From: Paragonimus skrjabini miyazakii
Taxonomy: Eukaryota; Platyhelminthes; Trematoda; Plagiorchiida; Troglotrematidae
NCBI GenBank assembly: GCA_014338405.1
Contig: JTDE01001110.1
Span: forward strand, 1-64,000
Reading direction: 5' to 3'
DNA: 64,000 nucleotides
Positions 46,851-57,500 of this stretch are shown here, in pieces. Each line of letters opens with the position of its first letter. Position 1 is the stretch's first letter. A program made the position numbers and the translations under genes. The notes below the pieces were generated by a model. That model was not told the DNA's origin. It saw only the letters and a list, made by a program, of their open reading frames with translations, and ran no database searches.

Positions 46851-48289
46851 GCAGTCAATGGCCGCCTGTATTCTAGTTCTCTCATCCATTCTTTTATTAT
46901 TTCCGTTATTATTGCCCTACATTCTTTTCGGCAACGTCTCCTCTTCTAGGATATTCCACCTCACTTGAGATGAGCTGCAGTACATCACTTTGGGGCCGGG
47001 CTCTTAGCTGTTCTAGTGATGATGACGATAATTATGATATAGAGATAACTCACTTTCAATACGTCTTGCCTGGGAGCAAAACACACCAATGCGTCCTTCG
47101 CCTGGAGCACGTGAGTTGATGAACAAAGGCACAAAAGCAGTATTATGCACAGTAGGCATGATCTGTATTGATCTAATGTTATTATTCAAAGTTAGCTTGG
47201 TCTAGACCAGCGGAAGTTCCTAGCATTCTGTTAGGAGACGCATCTCCTAACGAAGCAGCAAAGGTGATCGATCCGGCTTCGAGTTAACTGATATGTGATT
47301 TTAACTCACTCAGTCCATTAAGCTCAACTAGATTGCAGCTGCGCGATCGAACGCCTGTACATCATGTGAACTGTTCTCACATGTGCAATTTCAAATGTCC
47401 CCCCACCCTCTGTTGGACCTATAAATGTAGAGCCTCTGTGGCCTAATGGACTCGCCTCGTATTTTTTTCCAATAAACGCTGTTGCCGCACCTATTCTCCT
47501 TCTCGGTTCTGGTGGCAAACGATTGAGCTCGTATTAAGGGACGATCCAATACATTCTTTGTTGGTCTCTCTAATCTAAGGGTCGATTGCTTGGGTGGATA
47601 TCTAGAGTCGGTGTAGTCAACCTTGCTTAACCTTCTTAACAGAAGTAATGACGAAAAAGACACATGAAGTTTGGCTCTATAGGCAGATCACAGTTGCCTT
47701 TTGGAATCTGGTACCACTCTGGCAGATCAAGAAATATCAAACCCAGATGGTGACATCTGTGTAACAGTATAAAATCCAGTGCAGTCACTTCTAATATGAC
47801 CTTACGTGACCCTCACATTGTTGCCAAATCCACCCCAGAGTTACAAAAGCTCCCGCCCATCGCCATTCGAATAGAATTTTGAGGCCTTGAAATACACTGA
47901 AACAAACCGACTCAGCCTTTCTCAGTCGATGCAACTCTACCGGTAGACGCACCCGATACTTCTGGCATAGATACTCGATGTAACGTGCCTTTTCCTTTGC
48001 CAACGTTCTAATACGACTTGACTGCTTGAGCTGGGTACCTGCTAGGCGGCTTCACCTAGTCTATTTGCGCGGAGACAAGGAGAACACGATTGCGGATAAA
48101 ACACGCTGTATTGCCGACTACCAGTTCGACCAAATGAATAAAATGTCAGTAAATATATATCATGAAATAGTGGCCAAATATGGCCATTTACTTGTTGAAT
48201 CACTGTCTGCTTGTTCAGGCCACTTCGCTACCAAGTGGCCAAGTAAGGCCAATTCCATAGGCGTTCTTTTCTCGGGCTGGTGTGACACC

Positions 48290-48346
48290 CACGCCCACTT
48301 GCACGTATCCTTCTGTCGCAACACGCACGCTCACTTGCACGTGTCC
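48290..48346. repeat. Imperfect tandem pair, 36-base period
   Basis: cacgcccacttgcacgtatcc (first 20 bases compared) at 48,290 recurs at 48,326 as cacgctcacttgcacgtgtc with two substitutions. Confidence 0.75.
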
Positions 48347-48380
48347 TGCTAGTTGGTCTGACGTGCCCCTCACTGCTTTG

Positions 48381-48475
48381 TCTGATTTCGTCAGCCGTTC
48401 ACCGAAGGCCTGACTGGTTTGCAATGATGGCTGATTTTATCAGCCGTCCTCAATGTCCTGACTAGACTGTTTTGA
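48381..48475. repeat. Imperfect tandem pair, 49-base period
   Basis: ctgatttcgtcagccgt near 48,382 recurs as ctgattttatcagccgt near 48,431. Each unit ends with cctgact (48,409 and 48,457). The units contain a small inverted repeat (ctgat...atcag). Confidence 0.6.
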
Positions 48476-49589
48476 TGAATTTGCCCCTCCTGCCTCCTGC
48501 TTTTGTCGTTGCATCAATGCGGCTTCTACAATTAACATAATGGACCGGCTTCGAAATCTCTGCCCCGGGTGAAACTCAATAATAGTAAGTATAGTGCATA
48601 CTTGTGATGGCACGTAAGTGTTTGCCAGTAATAGGAAAATACGGAGAAGAGGTTGTGCAGCTCGTTATATGTGCTCGTACTTGACCAAAAGTAGGCGTGA
48701 CAGCGTGCTGCTTGATATTTTGGAAAGCAGCCCGGTAATTAGGTAACCTCAATCAAAACATTCTTTTGTATGACTGCTGTAAGAGACAGGTTGCTTCTGT
48801 GCACAAGGATGCCCGTATAATGTTGATGATGGTTTGCCTGGAACGCCAGTTTTAGGTCACACTCAAACCTTAATAACGGGGGATTTTATTCACCCGAACT
48901 AGTGCTGTGACATGTTTGTCCGTTAGGAATTTCTTCTATACAATAATATGAGCTTGGCTAGTTTGGCATGTTCAGAGTCCTACCAGGTGGCGACTAGGTC
49001 AAACTTAATCATGTCCTGATCACCTTCCTACCAATGAGTGTGGTAGGTTGGGCAATGTAAAAGTCACATCTAACTTGGTGGTGGTGATTATGAAATAACT
49101 GAAGCGAGTTATCCACACGGAATTAGACAGTATATTTTTGAAAACATGACTCGAAAGGGCTTTCAGAAGGCTATTTTCGCAACGATAAGGACAAAGTCAA
49201 GCTAGGCTGAATGACCTGACTTCATTACTCTACCCAGCCAAGATCATCACTGGCAGCTTATAGCCGGAAAAACGTTTGATACCGCCAACAAATCTGTCCT
49301 AGTAGATTGTTGCCATTGCGAATAATCATTTTTATTGTTAGCGCGGTTTTCTCCAACAGCGGAACGTAAATCTTGAGCATTTCCGAAGCACAAAAATCCG
49401 GTAAGACCGGTCTTTTATGTTATCACACTTGTGGCAGACTTGCTAATAGAGATGAAGAGCCAACCACCATCCTCAGTAAACATGGTTAGAATTCATAAGT
49501 AACTTTGAACAAATATGAGGCAAACAAGCTGAAATTTCTCGAATCCCAACAACGCATCCTGCTAAGCACTTGAGGTGTGGCTCTTCATA

Positions 49590-50120
49590 GCGATGATACA
49601 CACTCAACGGATCAGTTTGTCTCCCACGTAATATACCAGTTCAACTGCAATCGCAATTACGTATAAATAGGCAGGACAGATCGGCGTTTGCATCAGCGTA
49701 TGGCGGAGCACATTCCTAGGTGGTTATCAACTGCAATATCAAAAAACGACCTGCTGACTGTAACAAGCTTGAAGACCCCGGTCTGATCGATCGTCAAACA
49801 CATCTTGGCAACCGGTCACCTAGTTGACCCTGTCAAATCGTTCAAGATATTGTTAGATAATCGCAACCCAAAACTGTTAGCGATTAGCGAAGCAATGTTA
49901 AACAAACAACATCGGCCATTTTTGTGTGCACAGATAGCACTGACGCAGTCAATCTCCTTACGGTGGAATTTATTGAACTAGTAGCACGTGAAGAGTCAGA
50001 ACTATGTGGTTGGTTCGTTCAATTGTTGTTGCTGTACGCAGTTTGTATAAAATTTGCAGGTTTTACGTTGGCGAATGACGAGAGTAAGGCGAAATGTTAA
50101 CATCTCACGGTATGTCTTCT
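49590..50120 (+). mobile_element. PLE-3, 3' fragment with endonuclease and tail
   Basis: Only the GIY-YIG end of the ORF and the 3' tail are present. The protein reads VSHVIYQFNCNRNYV, IGRTDRRLHQRMAEHIPRWL (separated by one stop), then VKHILATGHLVDPVKSF and NRNPKLLAISEAM. Block for block it follows PLE-2 at 42,170-42,440, and the tail ends with the same hammerhead-region string, so both are one family. The C-x-C pair is changed to C-x-R and the YIG tyrosine codon is a stop. The missing 5' part suggests strong 5' truncation on insertion. Confidence 0.8.
50063..50116 (+). ncRNA. Hammerhead motif F in PLE-3 tail, core mutated
   Basis: This is homologous to motif E: ttacgtt, atgacga, gagtaaggc, gaaa, palindrome atgttaacat, C, then tcacggtatgtc. 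The first core base (C3) is A at 50,075, which should abolish cleavage, and stem I is weaker than in E. The palindromic stem III and gaaa are unchanged from E, while the stem II loop has one extra base. Confidence 0.6.
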
Positions 50121-50582
50121 CTCCGTTTTGACTGACTTGTAAACAATCAAAGTCGATAACACATTTCCACACAAATCATCCCGCTCAGTCTTATAAAGCT
50201 ATGCCACTGAATTAGCAGACCTAATAATAGTAGCCTCTAATTGACCTTATCCAAATGACCCGTGATCAGTTCACAGGCACACTTATTTTCAAAGATGAAA
50301 GCACATGTGATCCAGCAATCTACAATCTAGCGAAGTTTAAAAAATATCTCCAAAGACATTCAACTGATTGCTATGAAGCGTTTGGCTCCCCCTTTCAAGA
50401 TATTCATGCGTCACGAATCTGCTACTCGCCGATGACCTTTGGATGAGTGCTTCCGATTGGCCAGCAATGCGGTTTACCTTGACTCCTCTAAAGTCTTTGA
50501 TGTAGTTGATCACTCTATCTTCCTAAGAAAACTCCATAATAGTAGCCTCAGTGAGCGCTAACTCAGGTGGCCTAAAGATTAA

Positions 50583-50677
50583 TGAGTTTGGGTTCCGCGT
50601 CAAGACCAATGTAACATTATCAGAGTGGTTCCCTGTTGACAACTGCGTGCCGCAGAGATCCATCTGACGATTTCTGT
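50583..50677 (+). repeat. 95-bp duplicated block, copy 1
   Basis: It is identical to 51,224-51,318 at every base I compared and runs directly into the 100-N gap. Confidence 0.9.
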
Positions 50678-50777
50678 NNNNNNNNNNNNNNNNNNNNNNN
50701 NNNNNNNNNNNNNNNNNNNNNNNNNNNNNNNNNNNNNNNNNNNNNNNNNNNNNNNNNNNNNNNNNNNNNNNNNNNNN
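50678..50777. other. Assembly gap, 100 N
   Basis: A gap of exactly 100 N, usually a placeholder of unknown length. The flanking duplication suggests repeat collapse or two haplotypes joined head to tail. Confidence 0.98.
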
Positions 50778-51223
50778 AAAGGTTGACATAGAATGTTTAC
50801 CGTGGTGTATCGGATTGCAGGACAACAGGATGGATCGCAAAAATTCGTGTTTCTTCCAGGCCATAAATTTTCATGAAGTCCGACTATTCAGCAAGTCAGG
50901 TATGCCCTATTTCTAGCAGTAGACCGTACTAATCAAGAACTCAATGAAAAACGAATATTCCACAAAGTAAAACTCATCAAATAAAGCTTAAATTTTTCTT
51001 CTGTTTTGGTGGAACACAAATAAATAAGAGAAGTCCGTTTAGAAATTGGAGTAATTTAAAAGCTTAAATTGCTTGTAAAACCTCTCTTGACTGCTTAAGC
51101 TGGCAATGCTACCTGCACTATTTCCGGTCAGACTCAAAATGAGTATAGGCAACCGGTATCTCATTGGGCATTGAAGTGATCACCACTGGATCAGTTTGAA
51201 TTTCGTCAGCGTCACGAATCTGC

Positions 51224-51318
51224 TGAGTTTGGGTTCCGCGTCAAGACCAATGTAACATTATCAGAGTGGTTCCCTGTTGACAACTGCGTGCCGCAGAGAT
51301 CCATCTGACGATTTCTGT
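51224..51318 (+). repeat. 95-bp duplicated block, copy 2
   Basis: It is preceded by gcgtcacgaatctgct, a 16-base string that in copy 1 lies 160 bases upstream (50,407-50,422). Copy 2 is therefore like copy 1 with an internal 160-base deletion covering RT motif A. Confidence 0.9.
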
Positions 51319-51545
51319 TGTCTATCTTTGCATTCTCGAACCATCAGCAAACTCAAATCACGGATGTAACTCAACGCCGACAACACGCAGAACTGTGGCG
51401 AGTTTTAGATCACCTGGAAGATATGTGAACCTCGAAGAACGATTAGAACTGTCTAAGCCAACGATCCGCAGAAAGTTATTTCTGTTCAGTGTCAACGGAT
51501 GTAAAGTCATGTGCATTCGCTAACGAAGTTGTGCTGGTTGCTAGA

Positions 51546-54500
51546 TTGGTCACACTAAGCCACTTGTATCAGTATGTTAACGGGAAGTAGGAACCTTAGT
51601 GGTAATGTGAGCCTGTTCAAAAATAATGTACTGGTCGCTAAAATGGCGCAAGTGACCTTAAACTACTCTCGATGAACTGGTGGAACATTCCAAAGTGAAG
51701 TGCTTCCCACTATGTTTGTTTGCATGCTTCGTCCACACTCGGGCCTGTCCAATCTGAAGTTTCACTAGATGTTTGGTTAAGAAAATATTCCCTATCCAGA
51801 AGTTCCACAGAATAACACCAGTTATTAAGGAAGTACAAACAGCTGATGGATGACCAAATTCTTGTCAACGTAAAGTTCCAAATGCTTGATTATTCACAGG
51901 TACACTTCTCCAAGTAACTTGGAAGAATGATACAGCGGTCACTCGCGAAATTTGGGTTATTGATTTGGCTGGCCACTTCCCAATATTACTTCTTTGCATT
52001 CAGCGTCTTTTTTATAGAAACGTACCTCCCAACTACATGCTAACGACCGAATCGGTTGAGAGTTTTACGGCACAAAATTAACCTACGTAATTAGTTTCCT
52101 AGCCGACGTCATAGTGCAATAAGCCAGGTGATGAAATACACATATCTGATGGAGTGCTGTTTAGTTCTCTTTCATCGAATTACGTCTTTAATCTATTTTT
52201 GTCCACAGTTTCCTCTATATCTGTCCAAGCACAAGCTTTCCCCTACCAGCACAAAGACAAGAATGCATAAGCAAATGCTTTTATAACATCTTTGACAACA
52301 TATCTGTGCACCTTTGTGCAATGCACATAAAGTTCTACGTTAAAAATGTTTCCGCTGATTTTTAGTTATGCGTTTGAAAATAGGGGATATTTTGTCAATC
52401 ATTTTTTATAGTATATTTCAGTTTAGTTTTTTATAACTTTCTGTATATGTGAAACGTTTTCCTGTGGGAACACACGCTTAAACAGTACACTTTGATTGCC
52501 AGAGATAAGAAACTAATTGTTAGTTTTGTGCAAAAAATATATGCGCATTTATTTGTCGCTGATAAAACTGCAATTTGCACGAAAGATTGAGCAAATTGAC
52601 TTGCCTCCAACAAGATTTTAGCCTAGGGGCAAGAGAAATTGCAGTGTTCTAAATCCTCATGAGCTGTCATGAATGTTAACGTTTCCAATAATTGTCGCTC
52701 GCTCGTTTTACAGATGAGTATTGAAAGAATGTTAGCAACGAGAAAACTACTGAAATCCTATTCTTGAAAAGTGACTTTGAATGAATATCTTTGCATTTCT
52801 TATTATACGTCACAAACATCTGTGTCAAGCATTTTACTACGTAATGCAGATTGGACCTCGAGTTTCGCTTATCTCAAAAGAACCGCTGACATTATGGTAC
52901 AGTGAATAATCATCACAACATATTCACTCAGGTAGACATTTTTCTGATGTGTTACGTTATCTGCCCTCTACGACATGATGGAGGCACTGTTGCATATCGA
53001 TCGAGATAACTGATAACAGCAAAACGCCCACGTTTCAGTTCGTTTGTAAAAATATTTCGGTGCTTCTAAGTGGAATTATTTTACAAAAGAATTAGCTTAT
53101 CATGTACTTCACATGGAACTGTAAAATTGGCCGATAGAATACACATGAGAGAAGATTCACATCAAACGCATACTATACTTCCTACGCACAGAATATATCT
53201 ACACCTATATAGGTCTAGATTTTATACTGTACGTGATTGAATATGTATTTGGTGTACGCAACAGTCGCATAAATTATTCAACAGCAAAATACTTTTTAAT
53301 TCATAAGTTGTGAAAAGTAGGAGAAAGAAGGAATTAGCCCAGATCAACTGTTAATTACTCACTGTTTCGAAATTAGTTCCTTATTTTCCTAAGGAAGAGA
53401 GCTTTGATAAATGACCGTGGAGGCCTTCAAGCAAAAGTTCCTGTCAACCGATGAGTCCTTCTGTTAGCAGTAAGTGATTTAGCCAACCATACGCGAAGGA
53501 AAATTTGTTCACTTAAAACATGGTATTTTGATCATCCTCTCACATAAACGTATTTCACTATTCTGGGTACTTTTGAAACGGAAGTAGCAAACTCGCTTTT
53601 TTATCAATAGTTAACTCAAAAATACATCATGTTAAGGCTTAATTTCACACTATGTGTATTTGTATGATTGTTATGATTCAACAAAGACAAAGTAACGTTC
53701 GTTATTTGGTTTGTGGTCTGGTGAAAAATTGCGTTATGGACGTATCAGTCTAGCAACTAGAAGAAATGCCGATATGTTGGTGTAAACGTATTGCTTCAAT
53801 CACAGTATAACCCGGAACACGTAAAGAACTGTGACACAGGATAAGGCTGTCACACTGAATAAAAATCGGAAACTATTGATCTACAATTTAAAAGTGATAG
53901 TATAACAACACAAGTTGATCATCGACTTTGTTAAACCAACAAACGCACATTCCCACCGTCAACATTGCGCGGATGGTTCATCACGTTTGCCCTGCCTTCA
54001 GTCAGCCGGAAATATAGAGCATCTGTCCTTCATTAGTATAAGCTTGTATACACAATTTATTAATTTTGCACAGCTGCACATATAAGGTGCCCGACGCAGT
54101 AATTTTCCAAGCTTACCGGAACGTATTATTTAGCGCGACCTGAGTAGGGTTCAACCGATTCCGTGAACGGTGCAGTCTTTGCACAGTTGACCGCACTGCT
54201 TACCGAAATGACTAGATCTAGGCTTGCGTGTAGTCTGCAAAGCTATAGTCAAGCACCCAAAGTTACCAGATGACGGATATTTGCCACCGAGTATTTGCAC
54301 CGCCGAGAAGTTTGTCGTTTAAAAATACAATGTGGTTGTTCGTTTACATAAGAGGTTTATACAACCCTGGCAGTTGTGAACAATGTCCACATCACGAACA
54401 CAATTTTCTGCCCAAACTGCTATTGAGTGATTTGCAAAGTAAGTATGCACACCTCAAGAATACTGTCGACTTAACGTTTGCTTTAATAAATCTATAAAGT

Positions 54501-57500
54501 TTGGCATTTATTTACATTATCCAACCGAGTGGGAACTGGCAAAATCGCCTTGTGTTTTTAAATAATGTTCAATGTCTCTGAACCTATAAAACCGTAATTC
54601 TATTGAGCTGCCGGGACTTGATTGGTTCTAGGTTTGAAACAGTTTACATTTGATTGTGAACTTCACATTCAGCTAAATTCCAGCCGGGTTGTTTTTAGGT
54701 GAATCAGTAGGCATCAGCTTTGTTTTCGTTAGAGATCCACAGGTTTGATGAAGCCACAGAGTTTGACCTATTTCGGAGTTGGCTACTGAAATTAGCAACT
54801 ATTTATAGCCCCTTCACGGGTGACCGAGAAATCTTATAATGACTCAAATGCAACAGTGACTGAAATTTCACATGTGGCAGGTCGCTTTTCCCTATTGTGC
54901 GATAAGTGGCGCAATAGCCAACACGGTTGCTTCATGAAAACGTAGCCGGTGTTCTTATTCTAGCCTTGACAAGGATATCCATCACTGCTGAGTTGTACCG
55001 AGAAAGATACTCGTGTCCAGTGCTTCTTTCCTGAATACGCCAACTAAAATGTTTATGAGCATACAATAGCTGTATTCAGCTGTGACTGGCTTTCAAATTA
55101 TACTTAGCTCTGCTAACGATCGCCGTTTGAATTTGTAATAAATATGAGTATTCTGGAGATAAACAAAATGTTTGGCACATACTCAGGTTAATGGATTAAC
55201 AGACAAATAGTTGCGCAGACCACGTTACCACAGATAGTGTGGAGAAATAAATACAATCTTTTATCTCAGATAGCACTCCACTTTTCTTATGTAAACATTA
55301 TGTACTCTGAGGAATCCACGAGATGTACTGACGTACAGGGTTGATTGAAAACACAGAGCAGACACAAATGTTCACTTAAACATCTTATTACTGGCTCTCT
55401 TGTGGACTGACTACGAGGAAAACATCTTATTGAGCAATCAGTCGGGCAACAATTCGCGATTGGCTTCTTACGCTGCTCATCCGAACAGGATCCATCCCAT
55501 AATGTCAGACCAGGCTACCTGCAATGGAGTTACGTGTATTTTTTCTCTGAAGCACCAATTCGATTGTAATGTTTAGAAGACTTGACGCTCTAACATAGTC
55601 GAACAAAACGGGGCCAAACCTCAGCTTCACCTAACAGGATGATTCAAAGTGGAGTTTGACAGATCTTTTACCTAAGGTATGTTATCTCGAGGTCGTCTAC
55701 AAGCAACGGTTCCGTCCACGGACTGAATCGGCAATCATCAAGGTGGCTAAATTCAGCGGCAAATCATACTGAAGGACAAGAGGCTGTGGGTATGTTCGGA
55801 GCAGGCGGGTAGGTAAATCTGATAGGTTTGGGTAAGTTCAATACGGCGCTTAAATTCCCACAATCATCATACTTTAGGTGCCAAATGTGAAATAGAGATT
55901 GTAAAAATTGAATACTGCCGAACAAAGCTCCAAATTAAGTGGTTGATCAAAAGAAACTATAATACTGAGATGGAGAGGTTGTGGACGCATGTTGGTCCGG
56001 AATATATAGGCTGGGTACTGAAATAAGAAATCACGTTCACTAAGCAGGGAAAACATCCTAAGCGTAATGTAAATAGTTTGAAATTTTAAACGAAATAATT
56101 ATTACAGACAACCACCACAGTGCAAACTCACTGGAGGTGCAACGCCAGGCGCTGTAACCATATGACTCGCTATACCGCATTATGGACAATAGCTCAGAAA
56201 ATAACCGTCTTCTGATCTGCACAAGCAATTAGAAAATAGACTGTGAAAATTGGAAGTATGGTTGAACATCAATCATAATTGGACCCTATCCGTTGTTGCA
56301 AGTATCCGCTGTGTGTATACACGACCGGTTCATATGGCGAGAAACAAAACGGCGTACGTGAACACGAGTACTGGATGATGATAAACAGTAGAAGACGTGG
56401 TTGTAGGTAAAATATCTGAATCAGGTACATGATATGAGCAGCTGGTGAAGAGGGCTGAATGTTTTGAAGATTATCATAGCAGTTCAGTCCCTTTATTACC
56501 GAAGCTATAATGACAGTACTCCTCAAAAGCTTTCGAAGAGTTACTATGACAACATTTGGAGATCAAAATTTATGTGATTCACGATCCTAATTTTACTGTG
56601 CATTTAAAAGAAGACAGCAAGTTATATTGGCTCTTGAATAAGAAAAACGTCAAAACAAACTGCAAGACATCTGTGAGTAATAGATTAATTATCTTTTCCA
56701 TCTGACTTCAGTTACTTACAGGAACAGCACTGATGTCTAAGATGTACGCTTATGTATTTTGGCATGGTTAGTGTAAAGAATGTGGTAAGTTATCATTGCA
56801 CACAGTTGCTGTCAGTATGTGTTGTTCTTTTATCGCAATATTAACACATACACAAATTTGCTAACTCCGGAATGCCTGATGTAATTCCCACAAACTTAAT
56901 TTTCGATAAATTTACCACCGCTAATAACCAACACAACTGCGAACATTATAAAATTTTGACTAATATGGGAAGAAAAGTAGACCCCGTGTAATGTACTGCT
57001 AAACATTAATTATATGATGATAAACTATACGTTATTTTATCGGTATAACCTTTGACTCGCATTCCTTTGCAAAAGCGGTTTTCATTGTTCTGTTCAGTTT
57101 ACTTCACGAAGGCAATTACCTGAAGCAAAATCATTTCTGGAGTTTTACCACGAACTCACTATAACATCTGGAAGCATCCAGTTAATCTATTTTCGTAAAT
57201 ATCTCTGGGAATTTCATTCAAACGTCACAGTAAACGCCCACACATTTTCTAATTGTCATTGCACAATATGCTCTCGTTTAATATTTCTGTAACACAATAT
57301 CGATCGAACAATATCAAGCAACCTGCTTGGACCTGCGGTCATTTAGTGAACCATTTAACCACAAAAGTCCACTTGGAAATTTGAAACTATTTTATTATTG
57401 CTCACGGGAATTTTTCATGGGACAGCTCAGAGAAACACTGCTGGACATACTTCATTGTTCTATGACAGTTAGTGTAGAATATAACAGGGCAGTGTTTAGA

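Larger units (their letters stand above)
44637..47040 (+). mobile_element. Decayed RTE-like non-LTR retrotransposon
   Basis: An AP-type endonuclease fragment (44,655-44,860), a connecting region with several frames (44,930-45,740), a long RT frame (45,825-46,544) with its flanks, a C-terminal block (46,770-46,850) and a tail ending in tgatgatgacgataa (about 47,015-47,030) follow in the order of an RTE-clade element. RTE elements typically end in short tandem repeats of this kind. The 5' end of the endonuclease is missing. Stops and frameshifts make it inactive. Schistosome SR2 is a known member of this clade; the precise family needs a search. Confidence 0.8.
47041..49580. other. Repeat-rich interval without recognised genes
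   Basis: Composition is more balanced than in the AT-rich parts. Two small imperfect tandem duplications and a perfect eight-pair hairpin (48,218-48,240) are present, and ORFs on both strands overlap them (47,791-48,003 minus, 48,026-48,352 plus). None can be assigned. A tRNA-like A box at about 47,419 has no good B box. Confidence 0.45.
50430..51545 (+). mobile_element. CR1/Jockey-like RT fragment around an assembly gap
   Basis: From about 50,470 the frame reads NAVYLDSSKVFDVVDHSIFL and RKL, the motif A block YLDFSKAFDxVxHxxLLxKL of CR1- and Jockey-type RTs. After a frame change EFGFRVKTNVTLSEWFPVDN and CVPQRSI follow (VxVNGxxSxWxPVxSGVPQGS). A 100-N gap comes next. A second exact copy of the 95-base block lies at 51,224-51,318 and leads into unreadable RT-like sequence to about 51,545. 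The element has lost catalytic motif C and is dead. Confidence 0.65.

Noticed and set aside
47410..47520. tRNA-like start with A box tggcctaatgg
   Set aside because: The only B-box candidate is poor and about 84 bases away; no cloverleaf or acceptor stem can be drawn.
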